From contig NZ_VLLB01000001.1 of the NCBI RefSeq assembly GCF_007830455.1, forward strand, positions 558,001-622,000: a DNA stretch of 64,000 nt, read 5' to 3'. Shown one piece after another: positions 17,507-26,511 of this stretch; within the stretch, counting starts at the first letter, position 1, and each line of letters begins with the position of its first letter. Position numbers and translations under genes: made by a program. The stretch comes from Pseudoduganella lurida (lineage in GTDB: Bacteria; Pseudomonadota; Gammaproteobacteria; Burkholderiales; Burkholderiaceae_D). Under the pieces are notes generated by a model that searched no databases, had not been told where the DNA came from, and was given only the letters and a program-made list of their open reading frames with translations.

Positions 17507-18053
17507 AGCGGGTCCGGTAGGTTTCCAGCGTCACCGCCTCATTGCCATAGGCGACGTTGACGAGAATGCGCAGCACGGCGCCCTGCGGCACGGTGGCGCC
17601 GGCCGGCCCCAGCGAGGGGGGCTGGGTGATCGTGACGGTGGCGGCATAGCCGGCGGGGAATGGCGTGCCGATGACGTCCGTCGTGTAGGTGAGCGGCGTG
17701 CCATAGACCTGCACGTAATCGTTCACGTTGTCGAACGGACGAGCGCCGCCGCCTGCCTCCTGGTTGACGCCCTCGGGAATCGTGCAGCCGGCGGCACTGG
17801 TGGCCGTGGAGTAGTTGGGGTCGGTCACGTCGCACCAGCTGAAGCGCGCGGCGCGGATCTCGTCGACCAGCGCCTCGGCGATCGCCATGGCCTGCTTGCG
17901 GCGCATCGGATCGGCGCTGCGCGCCGTATTCATGGTAATCACCTGCAGCACGCCGATGACGGCGACGCCGACGATGACGATGAACATGATCAGCTCGATC
18001 AGCGTCAGGCCGCGCTGGCGCGGCAGCGGCGCATGTGCGCCTCCTGCCGTCAT
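17490..18053 (-). CDS. mshD: MSHA minor pilin MshD
   Basis: A 187-residue prepilin-like protein with cleavage site QRG|LTLIELIMFIVIVG (glycine 15, glutamate +5). The sequence after the helix, SADPMRRKQAMAIAEALVDEI, matches MshD/GspI minor pilins. Two cysteines (in SWCDV and AGCTI) could form a disulfide in the globular domain. The ATG at 18053 overlaps the mshC stop as ATGA. Confidence 0.9.
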   Translation of the reverse strand: MTAGGAHAPLPRQRGLTLIELIMFIVIVGVAVIGVLQVITMNTARSADPMRRKQAMAIAEALVDEIRAARFSWCDVTDPNYSTATSAAGCTIPEGVNQEAGGGARPFDNVNDYVQVYGTPLTYTTDVIGTPFPAGYAATVTITQPPSLGPAGATVPQGAVLRILVNVAYGNEAVTLETYRTRYAPNN

Positions 18054-18619
18054 CGCACGAAGCCCGTTTCCGGTTCCACCAGGATGTCGTGGTTCTTGCC
18101 GTCGCCCGTGATGCGCACGGTCAGCGTGTTGACGAACGAGGAAGTGACGGCGTTGGCCGCGTCGGTGGCCAGGAAAGGCCGGCCGGCCGGATCGAAATAG
18201 AACATCGCGGATGCAGTCATCGCCAGCCCGTTCGGTACGCCTTCACATGCCCAGTTGGTGGAGTTGCCGCAGGCGGCCAGCGTGCTGGCGCTGGCGCTGT
18301 TGCTGCCGGCGGGGGGCACGACCTTGCCGGCGCAGGTGGCATCGTAGCATAGCGCAACCGACGTGCCGTTCAGGCGCGCGTACACGCTGCGGTTCTGGGC
18401 AATGGCCAGCTTCTGGCCGTAGCGCAGCGTAGTGGCGACCTGGTCGGTGAAACCGACCGCATCGAAGCCGGCGCGGCTGGCGAAGCGCGGCGCCGCAACG
18501 GCGGCGATGATCCCGATCAGCACCATCACGATAATCAGTTCGACCAGCGTAAACCCGAACTGCCCGGCAGAACCGGGCAGTGTCGGGTTACCCGCGGGCC
18601 GTACCGGGTACGGTCGCAT
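18050..18619 (-). CDS. mshC: MSHA minor pilin MshC
   Basis: Prepilin of about 189 aa with cleavage site QFG|FTLVELIIVMVLIGI (glutamate +5) and GspH-like sequence in the globular part (TTLRYGQKLAIAQNRSVYARL, and cysteines in ALCYDATC). The start is uncertain: ATG at 18619 is chosen; a TTG at 18634, immediately after the mshA stop, would add five residues. mshA ends 15 bp upstream, so it is transcribed with the major pilin. Confidence 0.88.
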   Translation of the reverse strand: MRPYPVRPAGNPTLPGSAGQFGFTLVELIIVMVLIGIIAAVAAPRFASRAGFDAVGFTDQVATTLRYGQKLAIAQNRSVYARLNGTSVALCYDATCAGKVVPPAGSNSASASTLAACGNSTNWACEGVPNGLAMTASAMFYFDPAGRPFLATDAANAVTSSFVNTLTVRITGDGKNHDILVEPETGFVR

Positions 18620-18634
18620 CGGGTCGTCCGCCAA

Positions 18635-19093
18635 TTAGCAGTTGGTCTTGTCTGCAGGCGCGGAAGAGACGACGCCGGTCGCAGGAGCGTAGGTGAACGA
18701 GCAGTTGAGGTGCGTCGTATCGGCAGCGAACGTAACGAGGTCGGCAGTACTGGTGACCTTGTACTCATTGCCATCGATACCCGCCGCCGTCAGGATCCCG
18801 GCCGATGTCGGGAAGCCCGTTCCGTTCACAGCCACGGTCGCGCCGTCGACCGTCACGTTACCCGCCGCAGCGGTACCACCGACCAGCCAGGCGCCATGCA
18901 CGATGCCGGTTGCGCTGGCCACCGCGCCACGTGCGCCACGGATCTTCGCCAGGCGCGCATCGCCGCCCAGGTCGGCAAACTTCGGCAGTGCCGTGGCAGC
19001 CAGGATGCCCAGGATGACGATCACGACGATCAGTTCGATCAGGGTGAAGCCGCCTTGGCCCTTATTCATCGTACCCACTTGTTTGACTTGCAT
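18635..19093 (-). CDS. mshA: Major pilin MshA
   Basis: A 152-residue major MSHA pilin. The leader ends [20 protein letters not shown] (glycine 15, glutamate +5), leaving a 137-residue mature pilin. [22 protein letters not shown] is typical MshA sequence after the helix. Two C-terminal cysteines, C131 and C152, should form the disulfide-bonded D-region loop; C152 is the last residue. I chose the ATG at 19093 because GGAG lies six bases before it; ATG at 19105 has no such site. A 68-bp gap to the preceding gene, the largest inside this block, could hold its own promoter, as expected for a highly expressed pilin. Confidence 0.93.
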   Translation of the reverse strand: MQVKQVGTMNKGQGGFTLIELIVVIVILGILAATALPKFADLGGDARLAKIRGARGAVASATGIVHGAWLVGGTAAAGNVTVDGATVAVNGTGFPTSAGILTAAGIDGNEYKVTSTADLVTFAADTTHLNCSFTYAPATGVVSSAPADKTNC

Positions 19094-19161
19094 GTAAATC
19101 TCCAACGTAACAAAAGAATGTGTATGTGACGGAAGCTACACGAAAATGTGAACCATTCTGT

Positions 19162-19677
19162 TCAACCGTCGACCTGGTGAAGGGCGACACCGAAACTGGA
19201 TCCCGGTGTTCCTGGCGGCTTGGCGTTGTTTGTGGGCAAGCGAGATAATTCTACACGGAAACACCATTTCTTCGGAAGCACATCAAGAAATGTTTCGTTT
19301 CTGCTGAATACATAGACAAGGATTCGTTGTTTTCTGTCGAAATACCAGCTGCCACCGGCCATTTCGGTGTCGTCGGGATGGTCGAATTCGCCACGATAGC
19401 CCGGTGGCGGACGCTGCAGCAGCGCGACGGGATTGATGCCGTCGAATGCGGCGAGCTGCTGCGGATCGGCGGCGATGCCCGCCTCCATGACATGGCTGGC
19501 CAGAGCGCTGCGCAGGATGGCCACCTGGTAATTGACGCCGGTACGTTCCGCCTCGGCCTGGTAGCGCAGCACCCGGCCGAGCAATACGCCGCCCAGCACG
19601 GCCATGATGATGATGGCCACGGCGAATTCGAACAGGGAAGCACCGCGCGCGAGGCGGCGGCTCGGCAGCCCGGCCAT
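19162..19677 (-). CDS. Prepilin-like MSHA protein in the MshF/MshB position
   Basis: A 171-residue protein with the prepilin-like start ARG|ASLFEFAVAIIIMAVLGGVLLG: glycine -1, glutamate +5, but alanine rather than phenylalanine at +1. The rest is a small globular domain with ERTGVNYQVAILRSALASHVME and a WYFDRKQRILVYVF strand. In Vibrio-type loci two genes, mshF and mshB, lie between mshG and mshA; here only this one is present. Short length and position favour MshF. It follows mshG by one base. Confidence 0.75.
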   Translation of the reverse strand: MAGLPSRRLARGASLFEFAVAIIIMAVLGGVLLGRVLRYQAEAERTGVNYQVAILRSALASHVMEAGIAADPQQLAAFDGINPVALLQRPPPGYRGEFDHPDDTEMAGGSWYFDRKQRILVYVFSRNETFLDVLPKKWCFRVELSRLPTNNAKPPGTPGSSFGVALHQVDG

Positions 19678-19678
19678 G

Positions 19679-20902
19679 TCAGTGCAGGGCCGCGCGGCCC
19701 AGGTCCCAGATCGGCAGGAAGATGCCCAGTGCCAGCACCAGCACCATCGCGCCGAGGAAGGCGATCAGGATCGGCTCGATCTGCGCGGACAGCGTCTTGA
19801 GTTCATAGTCAACCTCGCGCTCGTACATCTGGGCGATCTCGTCCATCAGGTCGTCCAGCGAGCCGGATTCCTCGCCCACGGCGATCATCTGCAGCACGAT
19901 GGGCGTGAAGATCCCGGCCGCGACAGACGTGCGCAGGATGCTGTCGCCCCGCTCCACGCCATCGCGCATGCTGTCGACCTGCTGTGACAGCCAGGCATTG
20001 TCCACGGTCTGCGACACCACCGTAAGGGCCTGCACGATCGGCACGCCGCTGCGCGACGACAGCGCGAAGCTGCGCGCGAAGCGGGCCATGGTGCCCTTGT
20101 GGACGATCTTGCCGGCAATCGGCAGGCGCAGCTTCCAGCGGTCCCACTGCAGCCGGCCGTCCGGCGAGCGCACCCAGCCGCGCAGCACCAGGCCGGCTGC
20201 CACCAGCGCCACGAGGATGACGTACCAGTAATTGACGGTGAAGTTGGACGTGGCGATCAGGATCCGCGTCATCAGCGGCAGCTCGGCATGGAAGCTCTCG
20301 AACACCTTCACGAACTGCGGGATGACGAACATGTTCACGATGAACATCGCGATCACCATGGCGATCACGACAAACGTGGGATAGCGCACCGCCGATTTCA
20401 CGCGGGCCCGCATGTCCCGATCGAACTCCAGGTGATCGAACAGCCGCAGCATCACCTCATCGAGCCGCCCCGTCATTTCGCCCACCCGCACCATCGACAG
20501 GTAGAAATTGTTGAACACGGTCGGGTGGCGCCGCATGGCGGCCGACAGCTCGCGGCCGGCATCGAGCGACTCGCGCAGGTCGCGGATCACCCGCCCGAAC
20601 GTGACGGAAATGGCCGATTCCTGCAGGCCCGCCAGCCCGCGCATGATGGGCACGCCGGACTTGAGCAGCGTGTACATCTGGCGGCTGAACAGCTGCACGT
20701 CCAGCGACGTGACCTTTTTCTCCGTCAGCCGCGCCCACAGCCCGGATCCCTCGCGGGCCGGGGCCTTCGTGACCGTGATCTCGACGGGCGTGGCGCCGGT
20801 GCCCAGCAGCTGGTCGGCCACGGCACCCGTGTCGGCCGCTTCGAGAACGCCCTGCTGCAGCTCGCCGCGCGCGTTGCGGGCCTTGTAGGCGAAAAAGGGC
20901 AT
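19679..20902 (-). CDS. mshG: MSHA inner-membrane platform protein MshG (PilC/GspF family)
   Basis: A 407-residue polytopic inner-membrane protein. It contains two T2SSF domains (about 70-195 and 275-395), each a cytoplasmic helical bundle. The first is marked by FSRQMYTLLKSGVPIMRGL and VRVGEMTGRLDEVML, the second by FARSFALSSRSGVPIVQAL and AVGEESGSLDDLMDEI. Three hydrophobic helices lie near 170-190, 225-245 and 375-400. It couples the MshE ATPase to pilin insertion. The start is 3 bp after the mshE stop. Confidence 0.95.
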   Translation of the reverse strand: MPFFAYKARNARGELQQGVLEAADTGAVADQLLGTGATPVEITVTKAPAREGSGLWARLTEKKVTSLDVQLFSRQMYTLLKSGVPIMRGLAGLQESAISVTFGRVIRDLRESLDAGRELSAAMRRHPTVFNNFYLSMVRVGEMTGRLDEVMLRLFDHLEFDRDMRARVKSAVRYPTFVVIAMVIAMFIVNMFVIPQFVKVFESFHAELPLMTRILIATSNFTVNYWYVILVALVAAGLVLRGWVRSPDGRLQWDRWKLRLPIAGKIVHKGTMARFARSFALSSRSGVPIVQALTVVSQTVDNAWLSQQVDSMRDGVERGDSILRTSVAAGIFTPIVLQMIAVGEESGSLDDLMDEIAQMYEREVDYELKTLSAQIEPILIAFLGAMVLVLALGIFLPIWDLGRAALH

Positions 20903-20905
20903 CCG

Positions 20906-22609
20906 TCAGCTTTCCTGCTGATTACTGATGCGCATCGCTTCGGCGATCGTCGTGCGGCCCTGGATCACCAGCTGCACGCCGTGCCGGCGCAGCGTCTGGC
21001 CGGCCATCTGCTGCGACGCCACCTTCAGGAAGTGCGCCGGATCGGGATCGTTGGCCGCATCGACGACGGGCTGCGTCATCTCCAGCAGTTCGTAGACGCC
21101 GGTGCGGCCCCGGTAGCCCATGCCGTTGCAGTGCGAGCAGCCCTTGCCATGGAAGTACTTCGCCATGCCCACCTTGTCGTTCAGCTCCTGGCGCAGCCAT
21201 TCGTGCTCGGTCGGCGTGGGCGTATACGGCTGCGTGCAGCTTTCGCAGATCACCCGCACCAGGCGCTGCGCGAGCACGGCCTGCAGCGAGCTGGCCACCA
21301 TGTAGCGGGGCACGCCCATGTCCATCAGGCGCAGCGGCGTGCTGGCCGCATCGTTGGTGTGCAGTGTCGACAGCACCAGGTGGCCCGTCATGGCGGCGCG
21401 CAGGCCGATCTGCGCCGTTTCCTGGTCGCGCATCTCGCCCACCAGCACGATGTCCGGATCCTGCCGCAGTGCCGAACGCAGCACGCGGGCGAAGTCGAGC
21501 TCGATCTTCTCGTTCACCTGCACCTGGTTGATGCCGGGCAGCCGGTACTCGACGGGATCCTCGACCGTGATGAGCTTTTTCTCGACGGAGTTCAGCTCGG
21601 CCAGCGCGCTGTACAGGGTGGTCGTCTTGCCGGAACCGGTGGGCCCCGTCACCAGCACCAGGCCGTTGGGGCGCTGCACGATGGCGCGGAACTTTTCCAT
21701 CAGGGGCCGCGGCATGCCGATCGCGTCCAGGCGCAGGTTGGCGCTGCCCTGGCTGAGCAGACGCATCACGATCGATTCGCCGAACTGGGTGGGCATCGTC
21801 GAGATACGCACGTCGATGCGGGTCGCTTTCACGCGCACGGCGAAGCGGCCATCCTGCGGCAGGCGCTTTTCCGAGATGTCCAGGTCGGACATCAGCTTGA
21901 GGCGCAGCGCCAGCGCGGGGGCGATCTTGATGTCGGCCTGGGTCTGCAGGTGCAGCACGCCGTCGATGCGGAAGCGGATGTGCAGGCGCCCTTCCTGCGG
22001 CTCGATGTGGATGTCGGAGGCGCGCACCTGGGCCGCATCGTCGAACACCGATTGCAGCAGTTTCACGACCGGTGCCTCTTCCAGCCCAGGATTGGCGGCC
22101 AGCGCGCCGAAGTCGACGGAGCTGTCGCCCAGTTCCTGTTCCAGCTCGCGGGCCAGGTCGGTGATGTCCTCGGTGCGGCGGTAGATGCGGTCGATCGCGG
22201 CCAGCACTTCCGTCTCGTTGACGACGGCCAGCTCGATGCCGGTGCGCACCAGGCGGGCGATCTCGTCGTACGCGAACAGGTCGGTCGGATCGGAGATGCC
22301 GACCAGCATGGTGCCGTCCCGGTCTTCCAGCACCAGCGCGCGGAAGCGGCGTGCCTGGGTTTCCGGCAGCAACCGCACCAGTTCCGGGTTGATGTTGTAG
22401 AACTTGAGGTTGATGTACGGGATGTTCAGCTGGCGCGCCAGCGCGCCGGCGATCTGCTCTTCCGTGACATAGCCGCTGTCGATGAACACGCGGCCCAGCT
22501 TGCGGCCGGTGCGTTTCTGTTCGCCCAGCGCCAGCCCGAGCTGTTCCTCGGTCAGCAGCTTCTGCTGGATCAGCACTTCCCCGAGCCTTACTTTTTCCGG
22601 CCTAGCCAT
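20906..22609 (-). CDS. mshE: MSHA pilus extension ATPase MshE with MshEN c-di-GMP-type domain
   Basis: A 567-residue hexameric PilB/GspE-family ATPase that powers MSHA pilus polymerisation. The N-terminal MshEN domain (about 1-145) shows both repeat motifs of this c-di-GMP-binding fold: RLGEVLIQQKLL to LGLALGEQ, then LGRVFIDSGYVTEEQIAGAL to RQ. The ATPase core has Walker A GPTGSGKTT (322-330), an Asp box (ITVEDPVEY), Walker B IVLVGEMRD (387-395) and His box STLHTND. Zinc-binding cysteines are C455, C458, C491 and C494. The ATG at 22609 is preceded by GAGGAG. It is first in its block and divergent from the ABC-linked cluster, so MSHA extension is probably c-di-GMP controlled. Confidence 0.96.
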   Translation of the reverse strand: MARPEKVRLGEVLIQQKLLTEEQLGLALGEQKRTGRKLGRVFIDSGYVTEEQIAGALARQLNIPYINLKFYNINPELVRLLPETQARRFRALVLEDRDGTMLVGISDPTDLFAYDEIARLVRTGIELAVVNETEVLAAIDRIYRRTEDITDLARELEQELGDSSVDFGALAANPGLEEAPVVKLLQSVFDDAAQVRASDIHIEPQEGRLHIRFRIDGVLHLQTQADIKIAPALALRLKLMSDLDISEKRLPQDGRFAVRVKATRIDVRISTMPTQFGESIVMRLLSQGSANLRLDAIGMPRPLMEKFRAIVQRPNGLVLVTGPTGSGKTTTLYSALAELNSVEKKLITVEDPVEYRLPGINQVQVNEKIELDFARVLRSALRQDPDIVLVGEMRDQETAQIGLRAAMTGHLVLSTLHTNDAASTPLRLMDMGVPRYMVASSLQAVLAQRLVRVICESCTQPYTPTPTEHEWLRQELNDKVGMAKYFHGKGCSHCNGMGYRGRTGVYELLEMTQPVVDAANDPDPAHFLKVASQQMAGQTLRRHGVQLVIQGRTTIAEAMRISNQQES

Positions 22610-22638
22610 CCCTGTCCATCTCCTCAGCGTGACCGCGC

Positions 22639-22644
22639 ATTGTA
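22639..22644 (-). promoter_or_regulatory. Candidate -10 box of mshE
   Basis: TACAAT (minus strand) about 30 bp upstream of the mshE ATG in the 137-bp divergent gap shared with the ABC ATPase gene. No good -35 is seen. On the plus strand a TACAGT near 22710 could serve the opposite gene. Both are weak visual calls. Confidence 0.35.
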
Positions 22645-22746
22645 TGCCGAATGTTTCCTGTGAGCTAGAACGGGATACATTCGCACTACCGGTAGGCGTC
22701 TGTTCTTTGCTACAGTGACGGATCGTCAATATCAGCCTGGAATCCG

Positions 22747-23478
<732 letters not shown>

Positions 23479-23481
23479 ACT

Positions 23482-24450
23482 ATGTACTTCGCCCATTTCC
23501 GCCTGCGCCAGGCGCCCTTTTCCATCACCCCCGACCCCACCTTCTTTTATGAGGGCAATACGCGGGGCGACATGCTGGCGGCGCTGCTGTATGCGGTGAA
23601 GCATGGCGAAGGCATCGTCAAGGTCACCGGCGAGGTGGGCAGCGGCAAGACGATGCTGTGCCGCATGCTGGAAAGCCGCCTGCCCGCCCACGTGGACGTG
23701 CTGTGGCTGGTCAATCCCAGCCTCACGCGCGAGGAAGTCCCGTATGCCGTGGCGGCGGAACTGGGGCTGGACGTGGCGGGCCGGCGCGGCGACCAGGTGC
23801 TGCGCCAGCTGAACGACGAGCTGATCGCCCGCCACGCGGCCGGCCGCCAGGTGGTGCTGCTGGTCGAGGAAGCGCAGGCGATGCCGCTCGACACGCTGGA
23901 GGCGGTGCGCCTGCTGACCAACCTGGAAACGGCACGCCACAAGCTGCTGCAGATCGTGCTGTTCGGGCAGCCGGAACTGGACGAGCACCTGGCCTTGCCG
24001 CACATGCGCCAGCTGAGCGAACGCATCACGCACAGCTTCTTCGTGCCCGCGCTGCCGCCCGGCCAGGTGGGCGACTTCCTGGCCCACCGCCTGTGCGCCG
24101 CGGGCCACCCGGACGGCGAACTGTTCAGCGCCAGCGCGGCGCGCCGCATTGCCGGCGTGTCGCGCGGTATCATTCGCCGCATCAATATCCTGGCGGACAA
24201 AGCCCTGCTGGCGGCCTTCGCGGACGATGCCGACCGCGTGCGGGACCGGCACGTGCGCCAGGCCGTGCGGGAATGCAGCTTCGCCGCGCTGCCAAGGCGG
24301 GCGCCGGCAGGGGCGCGGGTGCCGCGCCTCGTCCGGGTGGCGCTGGCACTGCTCGGTCTCGCGCTGGCAGCCTGGCTCGCCTGGCACGCCGTCACGGATT
24401 TGCCCGCCGCGCCGGGAGCGCGCACAATTGCACACCAGACCAATTTATAA
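23482..24450 (+). CDS. ExeA/MshM-like AAA ATPase of the second filament cluster
   Basis: A 322-residue paralogue of MshM (7295). It keeps the YFAHFRLRQAPFSITPD opening, Walker A GEVGSGKT (50-57) and the FGQPELDEHL sensor region. The Walker B segment reads VVLLVEEAQ where MshM has LDEAQ, so the usual aspartate is a glutamate and the hydrolysis geometry may differ. One C-terminal membrane helix lies near 283-303, after which the protein ends with no peptidoglycan-binding domain. It probably prepares the envelope or secretin for this system. It is placed directly before the secretin gene, the mirror of the mshL-mshM pairing. Confidence 0.87.
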   Translation: MYFAHFRLRQAPFSITPDPTFFYEGNTRGDMLAALLYAVKHGEGIVKVTGEVGSGKTMLCRMLESRLPAHVDVLWLVNPSLTREEVPYAVAAELGLDVAGRRGDQVLRQLNDELIARHAAGRQVVLLVEEAQAMPLDTLEAVRLLTNLETARHKLLQIVLFGQPELDEHLALPHMRQLSERITHSFFVPALPPGQVGDFLAHRLCAAGHPDGELFSASAARRIAGVSRGIIRRINILADKALLAAFADDADRVRDRHVRQAVRECSFAALPRRAPAGARVPRLVRVALALLGLALAAWLAWHAVTDLPAAPGARTIAHQTNL

Positions 24451-24486
24451 GATTATTATCAGTCTGTAAATCCACTTACCGGCATC

Positions 24487-26511
24487 ATGATGGGACGAGG
24501 CGTGAAGAAAGCTGTGCAGCAGGGCGTGAATGGCGCCGGGAATGGCATCAACGGAGTGATACAGAGGACGGTCAGGCACGGCGCGAAGGGGCTGGGCGCC
24601 ACCGTGCTGTGCTCGCTGCTGGGTGCCTGCACGGCGCCGCGGCTGCCCGTGTCACCGGCCCACGTGAGCGAGCCGCCGCGGCCGGCCGGCGCGATTCCCG
24701 ACCCCGTGCAGCAGAGCGCCGCACTGCCGCCGCCCCAGCCCGCGCCGCGCGCGGAGACGTACAGCGTCACCGTCCACAAGGTGCCGGTCGAGTCGGTGCT
24801 GTTCGCGCTGGCCCGCGATGCCGGCCTGAATATCGACATCCACCCCTCGATCCAGGGCAGCGTCACGCTGAACGCGCTGGACCAGACGCTGCCGCAGCTG
24901 CTGGAACGCATCGCGCGCCAGGTGGACATGCGCTACGAGCTCGAGGCCGGCAACCTGACGGTGCTGCCGGACGAGCCGCACTGGCGCAACTACCGGATCG
25001 ACTACGTCAATATCGCCCGCAGCACCAACAGCAGCGTCAATATCGCCACGCAGATCTCCACCACGGGCGGCTCCAGCGCGGGCACCAGCTACACGGGCTC
25101 GAACACGGGCACCGGCACCATTGCCAGCGCCGGCACCACGCTCACCTCCGGCAACAACAACTCCACGACGTCCGTGGCGAACCGGGCCGACAACAATTTC
25201 TGGTACAGCCTGGAAAAGAACATCCGCGACATGCTGCGGCCGACCAACCTGAACGACCAGCTGAACGATCCGCTGGCGCAGCTGCGCCAGCAGGCCGATG
25301 CGGCCGCGCAGCAGAATCAGCAGCTGAGCCAGCAACCGGGGCAGCAACCTGGCCAGCTGGCGGGTCAGATCCCGGGCCAGCAGGCCGTGCCGGGTTACCA
25401 GACCGCGTTCACCCCGGCGGCAGGCGCCACCCAGCAGCCGGCGGATGGCAGCTTCCCCGGCGTGCAGGCCGCCGCGACACAGGGCCGCAATGCCGCCCAG
25501 CGCAATGCGCCTTCCGTCATCGTCAATGCCGAAAGCGGCCTGGTGGCGGTGCGCGCCACCGGCCGGCAGCACGAGAAGGTGCGCGAATTTCTCGACGTGA
25601 TCCAGACCGCCTCGAAGCGCCAGGTGATGATCGAGGCCACCATCCTCGAAGTGAAGCTGTCCGACCAGTACCAGCAGGGCATCAACTGGCAGCGCATCGG
25701 CAGCGGCGGCGCCATCTTCGGCCAGGGCAACCTGGCCAACACGCCGCTGCCGTCCACCGCGCAGGGGCTGGGTGGCCTGTTCACGCTGAACTACGCCAAC
25801 CCGACGAGCGCGATCGGCAACATCACCACCGCCGTGCAGCTGCTGGAAACGTTCGGCAAGGTGCAGGTGCTGTCCAGCCCGAAGATCAGCGTGCTGAACA
25901 ACCAGACCGCTCTCCTGAAGGTGGTCGACAACAATATCTTCTTCACGCTGAAGGTCACGCCGGCCGTCACCAACTCGTCCGGCGGGGTGCAATCGCCCGC
26001 CACCTACGAATCGCGCGTGGAGACGGTTCCTGTCGGCTTCGTCATGAGCGTCACGCCGCAGATTTCCGCCGAGGGCGAAGTCACGATCAACGTGCGCCCC
26101 ACCATCACGCGCATCGTCAGCTACGTGACCGATCCGAACCCGGAACTGGCGAAACAGGGCGTGACCAGCCAGGTGCCGGTGATCCAGGCCCGCGAGGTGG
26201 AATCGGTGATGAAGGTGTTCAGCGGCCAGACGGCCGTGATGGGCGGCCTGATGCAGGATTCCGTCGACAATACCAAGAACGGCCTGCCGCTGCTGTCGCG
26301 CGTGCCCGTGATCGGCGACCTGTTCGCCTACCGCAACGAGGGCGCCACCAAGACGGAACTGGTGATCTTCCTGCGCGCGATCGTCGTCAAGGATGCCAGC
26401 ATGGACGGCGACTACCGCGACATGCGCTATCTGCTGCCGGGAACCGAGTCGCTCAACAAGCATCCGTACAGCGTGCCATCGGGTGACAAGCCAGCCGCGG
26501 GGATGCCATGA
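24487..26511 (+). CDS. Secretin of the second filament cluster (MshL/GspD/PilQ superfamily lipoprotein)
   Basis: A 674-residue secretin. The signal segment LGATVLCSLLGAC ends in a lipobox cysteine at residue 48, an unusually late position, so translation may start downstream of the annotated ATG at 24487. A secretin N-terminal domain follows (about 90-165, VPVESVLFALARDAGLNIDI), then a Ser/Thr/Gly-rich stretch (about 180-235) and a Gln/Pro-rich linker (about 265-305). The C-terminal secretin domain shows VMIEATILEVKL, LSSPKISVLNNQTALLKV and LPLLSRVPVIGDLFAYRNE, ending KTELVIFLRAIVV. It forms the outer-membrane pore. It overlaps the TPR gene by 4 bp. Confidence 0.92.
   Translation: MMGRGVKKAVQQGVNGAGNGINGVIQRTVRHGAKGLGATVLCSLLGACTAPRLPVSPAHVSEPPRPAGAIPDPVQQSAALPPPQPAPRAETYSVTVHKVPVESVLFALARDAGLNIDIHPSIQGSVTLNALDQTLPQLLERIARQVDMRYELEAGNLTVLPDEPHWRNYRIDYVNIARSTNSSVNIATQISTTGGSSAGTSYTGSNTGTGTIASAGTTLTSGNNNSTTSVANRADNNFWYSLEKNIRDMLRPTNLNDQLNDPLAQLRQQADAAAQQNQQLSQQPGQQPGQLAGQIPGQQAVPGYQTAFTPAAGATQQPADGSFPGVQAAATQGRNAAQRNAPSVIVNAESGLVAVRATGRQHEKVREFLDVIQTASKRQVMIEATILEVKLSDQYQQGINWQRIGSGGAIFGQGNLANTPLPSTAQGLGGLFTLNYANPTSAIGNITTAVQLLETFGKVQVLSSPKISVLNNQTALLKVVDNNIFFTLKVTPAVTNSSGGVQSPATYESRVETVPVGFVMSVTPQISAEGEVTINVRPTITRIVSYVTDPNPELAKQGVTSQVPVIQAREVESVMKVFSGQTAVMGGLMQDSVDNTKNGLPLLSRVPVIGDLFAYRNEGATKTELVIFLRAIVVKDASMDGDYRDMRYLLPGTESLNKHPYSVPSGDKPAAGMP

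Noticed and set aside
20099..22663. Long plus-strand open frame opposite mshG and mshE
   Set aside because: The minus-strand genes have clear Walker, zinc and T2SSF motifs; the antisense translation is compositionally biased and featureless.
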